Source of the DNA: Flavobacteriales bacterium
GTDB taxonomy: Bacteria > Bacteroidota > Bacteroidia > Flavobacteriales > Flavobacteriaceae
DNA length: 23,422 nucleotides
NCBI GenBank assembly: GCA_027003085.1
Contig: JALWYR010000066.1
Coordinates: 1-23,422, forward strand
Direction of reading: 5' to 3'
This document shows, in pieces, positions 7,581-15,584 of this stretch (the first letter of the stretch is position 1; every line of letters starts with the position of its first letter). The notes beneath the pieces are model-generated. The model saw nothing but the letters and a program-made list of their open reading frames with translations, did not search any database and had not been told where the DNA came from. The position numbers and the translations under genes were made by a program.

Positions 7581-8030
7581 TTACAGCAAAGTCTCGAATA
7601 CTTGCGTAACCTGCTCCCAATCCCGGGTTTGCGGATTTTTGCGCTTGGGATTGATGATTTTGAAACTTTTAATTAGCGCAATGGTGATTCCACCGGCTAT
7701 GTTGGGTAATTCCTGTTCAATATCCTCGCCTATGGCTAAGGGCAGCGCCGGAAGGCCGGCAATGGTTTCCAGTATTTCCGACAGGTCGAGTTCCTCGTCC
7801 ACACGGCGGAATTCCTCGATGTTGGTTTCCAAACCTTGCGTTATGGGCAAGTCGGTATACCACAACACGTCGCGCCCGTTGAGTTTGGCGCGTTCCATTC
7901 CGGTTTCGAGCAGGCGGTAAATGGCCCGGTTGATAAAATCGTTGAGTCGGACAATATCGTTTTTGTCCACGTCCATACTACCTACACTCCTAAACAGTTT
8001 TTCGAATTTTTTGATGCCTTGAACTTTCAT
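7581..8030 (-). CDS. DUF1931 pseudodimeric histone-fold protein
   Basis: A 149-residue protein of the DUF1931 family, whose structurally characterised member (Aquifex aeolicus aq_328) has two histone folds fused in one chain. The first half is clear: a short helix IKKFEKLFRSVG, a long helix with DIVRLNDFINRAIYRLLETG, and the family motif NGRDVLWYTDLPITQGL (about 52-68). The second half (about 80-149) has a long amphipathic helix around LPNIAGGITIALIKSFKIINP and a final helix DWEQVTQVFETLL. DNA binding is suspected for the family but not established for this branch. The gene stands alone, with its own terminator, and is divergent from folK-dNK. ATG at 8030 gives the usual family start (M-K-V-x-G). 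Confidence 0.85.
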   Translation of the reverse strand: MKVQGIKKFEKLFRSVGSMDVDKNDIVRLNDFINRAIYRLLETGMERAKLNGRDVLWYTDLPITQGLETNIEEFRRVDEELDLSEILETIAGLPALPLAIGEDIEQELPNIAGGITIALIKSFKIINPKRKNPQTRDWEQVTQVFETLL

Positions 8031-8139
8031 GGTGATAATTGTTTTATTGTTCGGCTTTTGCTACTGCAACAATAATGCCCGTGCTCGTTTTATGCCAAAA
8101 TGGCTGGATGCAGGGCGAGTAAATGGCTGGAATTTTTCG

Positions 8140-8147
8140 CATCTTTG
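8140..8147 (+). promoter_or_regulatory. Probable -7 promoter box of the folK-tsaB-tatD operon
   Basis: CATCTTTG matches the Bacteroidota -7 consensus TAnnTTTG in five of its six fixed positions. It ends 26 bp before the folK-dNK start codon, close to the 24-bp spacing of the aspS box. No clear -33 TTTG is present. Confidence 0.45.
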
Positions 8148-8172
8148 CTCTTGAAACCAAGCACACGAATCT

Positions 8173-9333
8173 ATGGCGGACGAAGTTTTGCACCGGGCAT
8201 ATTTGTCCTTGGGTTCCAACACGGGCGACAGGCGCGCCCTGTTGGAAAAGGCCTTGAAGGGCCTGGAACCGTTTGCCAACGTCCTGGCCCGTTCGTCCGT
8301 TTACCGCACGCAGGCCTGGGGCTTCGACGGAGCGGAATTCTACAATATGGTGGTGCTGGTGGAAACGGATTTGGAACCGGAAGCCCTTTTGGCGCGCATC
8401 AAAAGTTTGGAAGCCGACGCCGGACGCGCTCCCGAAACCGGAAAAGAAGCCACCTACGGCGACCGCCCTTTGGACATCGATATTTTGACCTACGACCACC
8501 GGGTGATTGAACGTGAGGATTTGCAAATTCCGCATCCGCATTTGGCCCGGCGTCGTTTTGTGCTGGTGCCCTGGGCCGAATTGGCGCCCGATTTTCGTGT
8601 GCCCGGATGGGGCAAAAGCGTAGCGGAACTCCTAGCCGAAACCGATGATCGCAACGGCGTGGAACGCTTGGACGACGATTTCGGGGACTTTCCTTTTTCG
8701 TTCCTGACCATCGAAGGCAACATAGGGGCGGGAAAAACCACCCTGGCCCGGATGATGAGCAGGGATTTTAACGGAAAACTCATTCTGGAACGCTTTGAGG
8801 AAAATCCGTTCCTGCCCAAATTCTACGACGAACCTGAACGCTATGCTTTCCCGCTGGAAATGTCGTTCCTGGCCGACCGTTACCAACAACTGACCGACGA
8901 ATTGTCCAAACCTGAGCTGTTTTCGGACGGATTGATTTCCGATTATTTTATCATTAAATCCTTGATTTTTGCGGGCGTTACACTCACCGACGACGAGTAT
9001 GCACTTTACCGCAAGATTTTCAATTTTATGTATCGCGACCTGCGCAAACCCGACCTGTATGTTTACCTTTACCGCACGCCCGAAAATCTGTTGGAAAACA
9101 TTGCCAAGCGTGGACGTGAATACGAGAAAAACATCACGGCGCATTATCTTTCGGATGTGCACAAGGCCTATATGCAATTTATGCAGGAACAAACCGATAT
9201 GCCCGTGTTGATATTGGACGTTACGGGGGTGGATTTTGTCCGGCATCCCGAAAAATATCGCGAAATCGTCCAAAACATTTTGCGTTTCCCGCAAACGGGC
9301 AAGCCAATGGCTCAACAAAAAATATTGCCTTGA
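8173..9333 (+). CDS. folK: Fused 6-hydroxymethyldihydropterin pyrophosphokinase (FolK) / deoxynucleoside kinase
   Basis: A two-domain protein of 386 residues. Residues 8-160 are HPPK, which transfers pyrophosphate from ATP to 6-hydroxymethyl-7,8-dihydropterin in folate synthesis: LSLGSNTGD at 11-19, YGDRPLDIDIL at 95-105 (the acidic metal site) and IPHPHLARRRFVLVPWAELAPD. Residues 176-386 are a deoxynucleoside kinase with P-loop GNIGAGKTT (182-190), a DRYQQL segment and an arginine-rich lid KRGREYEKNI, for nucleoside salvage. This fusion is typical of Bacteroidota. The short acidic linker (about 158-174) is unrelated to either domain. It is first in an operon with tsaB and tatD; its TGA overlaps the next start. 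Confidence 0.93.
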   Translation: MADEVLHRAYLSLGSNTGDRRALLEKALKGLEPFANVLARSSVYRTQAWGFDGAEFYNMVVLVETDLEPEALLARIKSLEADAGRAPETGKEATYGDRPLDIDILTYDHRVIEREDLQIPHPHLARRRFVLVPWAELAPDFRVPGWGKSVAELLAETDDRNGVERLDDDFGDFPFSFLTIEGNIGAGKTTLARMMSRDFNGKLILERFEENPFLPKFYDEPERYAFPLEMSFLADRYQQLTDELSKPELFSDGLISDYFIIKSLIFAGVTLTDDEYALYRKIFNFMYRDLRKPDLYVYLYRTPENLLENIAKRGREYEKNITAHYLSDVHKAYMQFMQEQTDMPVLILDVTGVDFVRHPEKYREIVQNILRFPQTGKPMAQQKILP

Positions 9334-10013
9334 ACCCGAAAATTTTACATCTGGAAACGTCCACCAAAAACTGTTCGGTGGCCCTGTCCGAAGGAGGCCG
9401 GCTTGTGGATGTAAAAGAACAAGCCACGCCGCAGTATTCGCACGCCGAAACCTTGCACGTTTTTATCGACGAGATAATGCAGCGCAACCGACGGGATTTG
9501 CACCAACTGGATGCCGTGGCCGTAAGCGGAGGGCCGGGTTCCTATACGGGATTGCGCATCGGCGTGTCGGCAGCCAAGGGTTTGGTCTACACTTTGAACA
9601 TTCCGCTGATTACGGTGCCCACATTGGAAATTATAGCCCGCGGTGTGCAAGCCAACGATGGGGTTATCATTCCGCTGATCGATGCACGACGCATGGAAGT
9701 TTATACGGCAGTTTACGAGCTCCGATACCGGCCGCTCACACCGGTGGAAGCCTTGATATTGGATGAAAATAGTTTTTCCGTTTGGTTGGAACAAGGCCCC
9801 GTGTATTTTGCCGGCGATGCCTTGGCCAAAACCAGGGAGGTCATCCGGCACCGGAATGCCGTATTTACGGATGTACATTATCCTTCGGCCCGGTGGATGG
9901 TGGAACCGGCCTTTCATAAGTTCCGGCAAAAAGATTTTGCCGACACGGCCTATTTCGAGCCCTTTTACCTGAAAGATTTTATTGTAACACGCAAGAAAAA
10001 ACCCTTGCTATGA
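9330..10013 (+). CDS. tsaB: tRNA threonylcarbamoyladenosine biosynthesis protein TsaB
   Basis: A 227-residue TsaB, the ASKHA-fold partner that pairs with TsaD and TsaE to make t6A at position 37 of ANN-decoding tRNAs. The N-terminal ILHLETSTKNCSVAL and the SGGPGSYTGLRIGVSAAKGL block (about 66-85) are diagnostic. The start is TTG at 9330, overlapping the folK-dNK TGA in the tetranucleotide TTGA, so it is translationally coupled. The stop overlaps the tatD start in ATGA. Length and ends are normal. Confidence 0.93.
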   Translation: MNPKILHLETSTKNCSVALSEGGRLVDVKEQATPQYSHAETLHVFIDEIMQRNRRDLHQLDAVAVSGGPGSYTGLRIGVSAAKGLVYTLNIPLITVPTLEIIARGVQANDGVIIPLIDARRMEVYTAVYELRYRPLTPVEALILDENSFSVWLEQGPVYFAGDALAKTREVIRHRNAVFTDVHYPSARWMVEPAFHKFRQKDFADTAYFEPFYLKDFIVTRKKKPLL

Positions 10014-10777
10014 TCATCGACACCCATACCCATTTGTTTGTCGAGCAGTTCGATGCCGACCGTGAGCAGGTTATCCGGCGTGCGTTGGACGAGGATGTTG
10101 AAAAGTTCATTCTGCCCAATATCGATGACGAAAGCATCGGCCGGTTGCAGGCTACGGTGGAGGAATATCCCGGACGGATGTTTCCGCTTATGGGTTTGCA
10201 TCCCACTTCGGTGGACAGTCGTTGGAAGGAGCGCCTGGCCGTGGTGGAAAGGGCTTTGTCGGAAAACAAATACTACGGCATAGGCGAAATAGGGATTGAT
10301 TTGTATTGGGACAAAACCTACGCCAAGGAACAAGAGGAAGTTTTTCGCACCCAACTTCGTTGGGCCAAAGAAAGCGACCTGCCCGTGAGCATTCATATCC
10401 GCGAATCGTTCGAGCCGGTGCTGCGGATTGTGCGTCAGGAGCAGGACGGACGTTTACGCGGGGTGTTTCATTGTTTTACGGGCACCTATGAGCAGGCCCT
10501 GGAAGCCATTGACCTGAACATGTGGCTGGGCATTGGTGGCGTGGTAACTTTCAAAAACGGAAAAATCGACCGTTTTTTGGAAAAAATTCCCGTGGAACGT
10601 ATCGTGGTGGAAACCGATGCGCCGTGGCTTACGCCGGCACCTTTTCGCGGCAAACGGAACGAACCGGCCTACCTGAAATATATTGTGGCCAAATTGGCGG
10701 AGATTTACGGCACCACGCCCGGCGAAATCGCCTGCATCACCACGCACAATGCCATGGATGTTTTTCCGGTGGAATAA
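10010..10777 (+). CDS. TatD-family metal-dependent deoxyribonuclease
   Basis: A 255-residue TatD-type hydrolase (TIM barrel, amidohydrolase superfamily). All metal ligands are visible: His6 and His8 in DTHTHL, Glu93 in GEIGID, His129 in SIHIRE, His154 in FHCFTG and Asp203 in ETDAPWLTP. The family has 3'-5' exonuclease activity on DNA or RNA and is linked to DNA repair and quality control. The start ATG overlaps the tsaB stop (ATGA), so it is co-translated. It could be annotated TatD or YcfH/YjjV; sequence alone does not separate these. Confidence 0.9.
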   Translation: MIIDTHTHLFVEQFDADREQVIRRALDEDVEKFILPNIDDESIGRLQATVEEYPGRMFPLMGLHPTSVDSRWKERLAVVERALSENKYYGIGEIGIDLYWDKTYAKEQEEVFRTQLRWAKESDLPVSIHIRESFEPVLRIVRQEQDGRLRGVFHCFTGTYEQALEAIDLNMWLGIGGVVTFKNGKIDRFLEKIPVERIVVETDAPWLTPAPFRGKRNEPAYLKYIVAKLAEIYGTTPGEIACITTHNAMDVFPVE

Positions 10778-10808
10778 GGTCCGTTTTACAGACGGCCCGC
10801 CCCAAAAC

Positions 10809-10838
10809 TTGCTTTGGAACGGAATTTGTTCTAATTTG
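10809..10838 (+). promoter_or_regulatory. Possible promoter of the DUF4139 gene
   Basis: TTG (10809-10811) is followed after 20 bp by TAATTTG (10832-10838), a near match to TAnnTTTG with one base fewer between the halves. It ends 22 bp before the ATG at 10860. The 82-bp gap after tatD leaves room for a separate promoter. Confidence 0.35.
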
Positions 10839-10859
10839 TTACACCAAACCCTCAGTCTC

Positions 10860-12416
10860 ATGAAAAATTACCTATTGTTCCTTCTGTTTGTCCTGGCAAG
10901 CCTTCCGCTCCGGGCGCAAATCGAAGTAACGGCTCCCGTAAGTCGCGTTAAGGTTTACCGCGGCCTGGCCCAAATATCCCATACGGCCGAGGTTTCACTT
11001 CCGGCCGGAATGCAAACCCTGGTTGTGCATGGACTCAGCCCGCGCATGCGGCGCGAAAGTTTTCAGGTCAAAGGAGTGGGACATGCCGATATTGTGCACA
11101 TCGATTTCCAAAAGAATTTCCTGATTACGTCCAAAGACCAAGCCCGTATTCAAAAACTCAAAGAGCGCATCGACCAATTGGAAACCCGACTGACCGACAT
11201 CCGGGCGCGTGAACAGGCCCTCAAAACCGAACAGGGATTTATCAAGCAAAACCTTAAACTGGACAAAAATGCCGCACTTGCAACCGTGCAACAAATATCG
11301 GCCTACTACAAAAAACGCACCGAAGCCATCTACAAAGAACTTTTCCGGCTCAAAAAGGCCGGCGAACCCCTGAACAAGGAATTAAAGAAACTGCGTAAAC
11401 AATTGAACGAACTTCAATCCAACGGCAACCGCGAAACCTACGATGCCGTGCTAACCCTTTCGGTGGGCCGGGCCGGAAAGTTCCGCATGGGCTTTACTTA
11501 CCTGGCCGACGGCGCTACGTGGGCACCGGTTTATACCGTGCGTAGCAACGGTGCCGGTGCCGATTTACACTGGGAATATCAGGCCGAAATACGCCAAAAA
11601 ACCGGCCTGGATTGGGAAAATGTTCCCGTTACGCTTTCCTCCTACCGGCCGCGCTACCGCCTAATCCTGCCCAAAGTCAGCCCCTGGTATTTACGTCCTT
11701 ACTCGCCGCCGGTATACCGTAAGGAGGTTAATACTAAAAAAGCAGAATATGCCGTAACAACCATGGAAGCCGAACCGGCGACGGACTACGCCGCAGTTGA
11801 ACAGGTAAACAGCACCTTGCAGGTGGAATATCGTCCTTCGTTGCGTTATACGGTGATTTCGAACAACAAACCGGTATTGGCACTTTTGGACAGTTTCGAT
11901 ACGCCGGCCGAATATACCTATTTTGCCGCGCCGGGCTTCGACCAAAGCGTGTATCTGCGCGCCCGCGTTAAGAATTTGAATAATCACCGGCTTGTTCCCG
12001 GACGGGCACGCATCTATTTCGAAGGTGTTTATACGGGCGAGGTATATATCAACCCCGGCGGCAAGGACACCCATACCGACCTGCCCTTGGGTATCGATAC
12101 CGAAATAACCGTTGAACGCAAGGAAGACAAGCGTTTTAACGATTATAACCTGCTGGGTAACAAAGTAACGCAAAGCAAAGGATATATCATCACCGTTACC
12201 AACCATAAAAAGATTCCCGTTCATATTATTGTCAAAGACCGTTTTCCCGTGTCGCAAGACGAGCATATCAAAGTAAAGGATACGGAAACGGACGGGAAAG
12301 TGGATGGCAAGGGTATTATTACCTGGGACAAAACCGTTCCCGCCGGACAAAGCATTCGTTTGTATTTCCGTTTCAAGGTGCAATACCCCAAAGACATGCG
12401 AGTTTCCGGCTTGTGA
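10860..12416 (+). CDS. Secreted DUF4139 (MuiA-like) protein
   Basis: A 518-residue protein from ATG 10860. The open frame runs back to 10683 inside tatD, but ATG 10860 gives a proper signal peptide (MKNYLLFLLFVLASLPLRAQ, cleavage near residue 20). The N-terminal domain (about 21-95) resembles the DUF4140 region, with VSRVKVYRGLAQISHTAEVSLPAG. A coiled coil follows (about 97-190, rich in K/E/Q heptads), then the beta-rich DUF4139 domain (about 200-518) with GWxY-like strands such as TYLADGATWAPVYTV and the closing YFRFKVQYPKDMRVSGL. The related 'mucoidy inhibitor A' name comes from an over-expression effect and says little about mechanism. It probably acts in the periplasm. A strong terminator follows. 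Confidence 0.85.
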   Translation: MKNYLLFLLFVLASLPLRAQIEVTAPVSRVKVYRGLAQISHTAEVSLPAGMQTLVVHGLSPRMRRESFQVKGVGHADIVHIDFQKNFLITSKDQARIQKLKERIDQLETRLTDIRAREQALKTEQGFIKQNLKLDKNAALATVQQISAYYKKRTEAIYKELFRLKKAGEPLNKELKKLRKQLNELQSNGNRETYDAVLTLSVGRAGKFRMGFTYLADGATWAPVYTVRSNGAGADLHWEYQAEIRQKTGLDWENVPVTLSSYRPRYRLILPKVSPWYLRPYSPPVYRKEVNTKKAEYAVTTMEAEPATDYAAVEQVNSTLQVEYRPSLRYTVISNNKPVLALLDSFDTPAEYTYFAAPGFDQSVYLRARVKNLNNHRLVPGRARIYFEGVYTGEVYINPGGKDTHTDLPLGIDTEITVERKEDKRFNDYNLLGNKVTQSKGYIITVTNHKKIPVHIIVKDRFPVSQDEHIKVKDTETDGKVDGKGIITWDKTVPAGQSIRLYFRFKVQYPKDMRVSGL

Positions 12417-12439
12417 TATACATCCTTGACAAGCATAGC

Positions 12440-12467
12440 CCCGGCGCACGAAGGCGCCGGGTTTTTT
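12440..12467 (+). terminator. Rho-independent terminator of the DUF4139 gene
   Basis: An 8-bp perfect stem CCCGGCGC (12440-12447) / GCGCCGGG (12454-12461) with loop ACGAAG is followed by TTTTTT. It lies 23 bp after the stop codon. Confidence 0.9.
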
Positions 12468-12554
12468 GTAACGGGATTTAATCCGAACCCTGCCAATGCT
12501 TATCCGGTCATTACCTGCTACAAATCTTGAAGGCCGGCGTGGCCGGCCTTTACT

Positions 12555-12794
12555 GCGCCAGCGGGCGCAGCGGTTACGGGCCGGCTGCGCGCCCGAGCAT
12601 TTCCCGCGGGCGGCGGCTGACAGCGGGAAGCCCTACGCACCGCGGCATCCGAAATGCCGGTGCGGGCAGCCGGCCCGTTTGAGCGGAGCACGCGACGGCG
12701 CCACGTGAGGAACGGCCGACGGGAGCGTGCTCCGTCATCGCGAAGCGGCGGCCGATGCACCAAAGGTGCTCCGAACGTGAGCGGCGGGGCGCCC
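12555..12794 (+). repeat. Structured interspersed repeat, copy C (240 bp)
   Basis: It carries GCGCCAGCGGGCGCAGCGG, then AGCGGTTA (12569-12576), a 12-bp arm CGGGCCGGCTGC (12577-12588) pairing exactly with GCAGCCGGCCCG (12666-12677), TTTGAGCGGA (12678-12687), CCACGTGAGG, and GAACGTGAGCGGCGGGGCGCCC-like sequence ending at 12794. The arm differs in sequence and length from copies A and B on both sides at once, so base pairing is kept. It ends 27 bp short of the aspS stop codon. Together with the terminator at 12440-12467 it accounts for the 405-bp gap between genes. Confidence 0.7.
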
Positions 12795-12821
12795 TACAAT
12801 AAATAAGTCCCGGAAAAAAAA

Positions 12822-14573
12822 TTAATCCTCCGGCAAATCCAATTTAAGGTGCAACTCCTTCAACTGCTCGTCCGAAATGCGGTCGGGAGCGTCGATCATG
12901 GTGTCGCGGCCGGCATTGTTTTTGGGGAAGGCGATAAAGTCGCGAATGCTTTCCCGGCCGCCCAAAATGGCCACCAAGCGGTCGAGCCCGAAGGCGATGC
13001 CACCATGCGGCGGGGCACCGTAGGTGAAGGCGTTCATCAGGAAGCCGAATTGGCGCTGGGCCTCCTCGTCGGAAAAACCCAACAGCCGGAACATTTTGCG
13101 CTGCAAGTCCTGATCGTGAATACGGATGGACCCACCGCCGATTTCGTTACCGTTGAGCACCAAATCGTAGGCGTTGGCACGCACCTTGTCCGGTGCGGTG
13201 TCCAGCAGGGGAATATCTTCGGGTTTGGGCGAAGTGAACGGATGATGCATGGCATGGTAACGGCCCGTTTCCTCGTCCCATTCCAGGAGCGGGAAATCCA
13301 CCACCCAAAGCGGCGCAAAGCGTTTGGGGTCGCGCAGGCCCAGACGTTCGGCCATTTCCATACGCAAAATGCCCAGGTGCTGCTGTGTGGTCAGGCGATC
13401 GCCGGCCATGATAAAGAGCAAATCACCGGGTTTTGCGCCCGCTTTTTCCATCCAATCCTTGATGGTAGTGGCATCGAAAAATTTGTCCACCGACGACTTG
13501 ATGCTTCCATCGGCGTTGTATTTGGCCCAAATCAGGCCCTTGGCGCCCACCTGCGGACGTTGCATCCACTTGGTGATTTCGTCGATTTGCTTGCGCGAGT
13601 AGCCGGCTGCACCTTCCACGGCAATGGCGCCTATGTATTCCGCTTGGTCAAACACACGGAAGCCCCTGCCCCGGGCCGAATCCGTTAGCTCGGTCAATTC
13701 CATGCCAAAGCGGATATCGGGCTTGTCGGTGCCATAGCGTGCCAGGGCCTCGTCGTATGACATGCGCGGGAAAGGACCGGTGTCGATACCGTGAATTTCC
13801 TTGATAAGGTAACGCACCAAGCCCTCGAAGGTTTGGAGCACGTCTTCCTGTTCCACAAACGACATCTCGCAGTCGATTTGAGTAAACTCGGGCTGGCGGT
13901 CGGCGCGCAGGTCTTCGTCGCGAAAGCATTTGACGATTTGCATATACTTGTCCAACCCGCCCACCATGAGCAACTGCTTGAAGGTTTGCGGCGACTGCGG
14001 CAAGGCGTAAAAGTGTCCGGGATGCAGACGCGAAGGCACCACAAAATCGCGGGCGCCTTCGGGGGTGGATTTAATCAGGTAGGGCGTTTCCACGTCGATA
14101 AAACCTTGTTCGGCCAAGTAATTGCGAACCAATTGCGTTACCCGTGCCCTGAAAATCAAGTTGTTTTTGACCGGATTACGGCGAATGTCCAAGTAGCGGT
14201 ATTTCATGCGCAGTTCGTCACCGCCGTCGGTATTGTCCTCGATGGTAAACGGCGGTATTTCGGATTTGTTCAGCACTTCCAGTTTATCGACCTGTATTTC
14301 GATTTCACCTGTGGGCAATTTGGGATTTTTGCTGGCCCGTTCCACCACGCGGCCCGTGGCTTGTATGACGTATTCGCGGCCCAAACTGCGGGCTTTGTCC
14401 AACAGCCCGGCGTTTTGCTCATTAAAGGCCAACTGGGTGATGCCATAGCGGTCGCGCAGGTCCACAAAAACCATGGCGCCCAAATCCCGTATACGCTGCA
14501 CCCAACCGCTAAGTTTGACCTCTTGCCCGATATGTTCGCGGCGTAATTCGCCGCAAGTATGTGTTCGATACAT
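12822..14573 (-). CDS. aspS: Aspartate-tRNA ligase
   Basis: A bacterial-type AspRS of 583 residues, from ATG 14573 (MYRTHTCGELRREHIGQEV). An ATG 7 codons upstream would fall at the likely transcription start, so it is less likely. The N-terminal OB-fold anticodon domain (about 1-105) is followed by the class II catalytic core with motif 2 CFRDEDLRADRQPEFTQID (about 216-234), the bacterial GAD insertion domain (about 280-410) and motif 3 GGIAFGLDRLVAILGG near the C terminus. It charges tRNA-Asp; whether it also charges tRNA-Asn cannot be read directly. It is a monocistronic gene on the - strand with its own promoter. Confidence 0.96.
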   Translation of the reverse strand: MYRTHTCGELRREHIGQEVKLSGWVQRIRDLGAMVFVDLRDRYGITQLAFNEQNAGLLDKARSLGREYVIQATGRVVERASKNPKLPTGEIEIQVDKLEVLNKSEIPPFTIEDNTDGGDELRMKYRYLDIRRNPVKNNLIFRARVTQLVRNYLAEQGFIDVETPYLIKSTPEGARDFVVPSRLHPGHFYALPQSPQTFKQLLMVGGLDKYMQIVKCFRDEDLRADRQPEFTQIDCEMSFVEQEDVLQTFEGLVRYLIKEIHGIDTGPFPRMSYDEALARYGTDKPDIRFGMELTELTDSARGRGFRVFDQAEYIGAIAVEGAAGYSRKQIDEITKWMQRPQVGAKGLIWAKYNADGSIKSSVDKFFDATTIKDWMEKAGAKPGDLLFIMAGDRLTTQQHLGILRMEMAERLGLRDPKRFAPLWVVDFPLLEWDEETGRYHAMHHPFTSPKPEDIPLLDTAPDKVRANAYDLVLNGNEIGGGSIRIHDQDLQRKMFRLLGFSDEEAQRQFGFLMNAFTYGAPPHGGIAFGLDRLVAILGGRESIRDFIAFPKNNAGRDTMIDAPDRISDEQLKELHLKLDLPED

Positions 14574-14596
14574 AAATATTTGCTTTGGAATCACGA

Positions 14597-14604
14597 CAAA
14601 GATA
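14597..14604 (-). promoter_or_regulatory. -7 promoter box of aspS
   Basis: On the - strand TATCTTTG is a perfect match to TAnnTTTG and ends 24 bp before the ATG at 14573. This placing supports that start over the ATG at 14594, which would lie almost at the transcription start. The -33 region is weak. Confidence 0.6.
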
Positions 14605-14643
14605 CGGGCTTTCGGACAATTTTGCGAACGGGAAGGATTGGTA

Positions 14644-14652
14644 TAATTTTTG
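14644..14652 (+). promoter_or_regulatory. Possible -7 box of the first lipoprotein gene
   Basis: TAATTTTTG is TAnnTTTG with one extra base, 34 bp before the ATG at 14687. It is back to back with the aspS promoter. Confidence 0.35.
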
Positions 14653-14686
14653 CGGCAAAAATGTTAGATAATCCAAAAAATTGGCG

Positions 14687-15526
14687 ATGAAACGCTTTGT
14701 TACGGCTTTGCTACTTGGCATAATGCTATCAGGTGCATCGTCGTGCAAATTGTTTCTCCCTCACCATAATGATGATGAGGACAATACCGAACACGTACCC
14801 ATCCCCAAGGATGATATCAAAAAAATTGTGTATTACCACGATTTAGCCACCGATGTGGTGGAAACCTTTATGAATTATTACATCGAAAACACCGCATTGC
14901 CGGCTTGTGTGCACGAGGATAGTCTTTCGCCTTGGACCAAGCGGTGGACTTTCGGCTCCTCCTGTACCCTGCCCGACGGGCATACCTACGGCGGTGAAAC
15001 CGATTTGATTTATAATCCTTCCAGTCAAGCCCACATGATAGTTTTGTATGGCGAGGACAATCAAGGCGTCCCCCACCCCACCTATATTGACCGAATTCCT
15101 TTCGGGAAAAGGTCCCTGCTTTTCCTGAAACAACAAAACAATGCCTATCACGCCACACTAAGCATGGTTTTGCCCGTGGGCAACGATACCCTAAACCTCG
15201 GTACGGAATTCGAAATCCGCCTGACCGACCCCGGCCAAGCCGCCGATGGAAGCGATAAACATTGGCAAATCGACCGTGTGCACTTTGATTATGTAGTTTA
15301 TCATGACGATATAACCCACCCGTTGGTCAAATACGAAGGCAACGAATCCCTCGAACCGCTCGAAAAACAATACAACTGCCCGCTGGCCCTAAGCGGGAAA
15401 ATACGTATCTATGACAAAGATCTCAACACCTTCGACGTGGACTATGGCAACGGCCAATGCGACAACACCGTAACCGTATCCAATGCAGCCGGCGATACCG
15501 AAACACTACACATTTCCACCCCTTGA
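14687..15526 (+). CDS. Predicted lipoprotein with conserved cysteine pattern (paralogue 1)
   Basis: A 279-residue protein of no recognised family. ATG 14687 gives a lipoprotein signal MKRFVTALLLGIMLSGASSC with acylated Cys20; a TTG two codons upstream is also in frame. The mature part is a mostly beta, soluble domain with LPAC, SSCTLPDGHTYGG, YNCPLALSGKIRIYD and a closing DYGNGQCDNTVTV segment. These four cysteines and their surroundings recur in the next gene, so the two are tandem paralogues. An aspartate/histidine-rich linker (HHNDDEDNTEH) follows the lipid anchor. It is probably exported to the cell envelope; the function is unknown. Confidence 0.75.
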   Translation: MKRFVTALLLGIMLSGASSCKLFLPHHNDDEDNTEHVPIPKDDIKKIVYYHDLATDVVETFMNYYIENTALPACVHEDSLSPWTKRWTFGSSCTLPDGHTYGGETDLIYNPSSQAHMIVLYGEDNQGVPHPTYIDRIPFGKRSLLFLKQQNNAYHATLSMVLPVGNDTLNLGTEFEIRLTDPGQAADGSDKHWQIDRVHFDYVVYHDDITHPLVKYEGNESLEPLEKQYNCPLALSGKIRIYDKDLNTFDVDYGNGQCDNTVTVSNAAGDTETLHISTP

Positions 15527-15584
15527 TTAAACCCTTTGCCATTTACATCATCCAATAAACGAAAACTTCAAAAACCCATCAACC

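Noticed and set aside
10683..10859. Longer start for the DUF4139 protein
   Set aside because: The extension lies inside tatD in another frame and would bury the signal peptide.
12496..12763. Short open frames over repeat copy C
   Set aside because: Composition follows the palindromes; no start context or motif.
14574..14594. Upstream ATG for aspS
   Set aside because: The -7 box at 14597-14604 would put the transcript start at or after this codon; AspRS normally begins MYRTHxCG.
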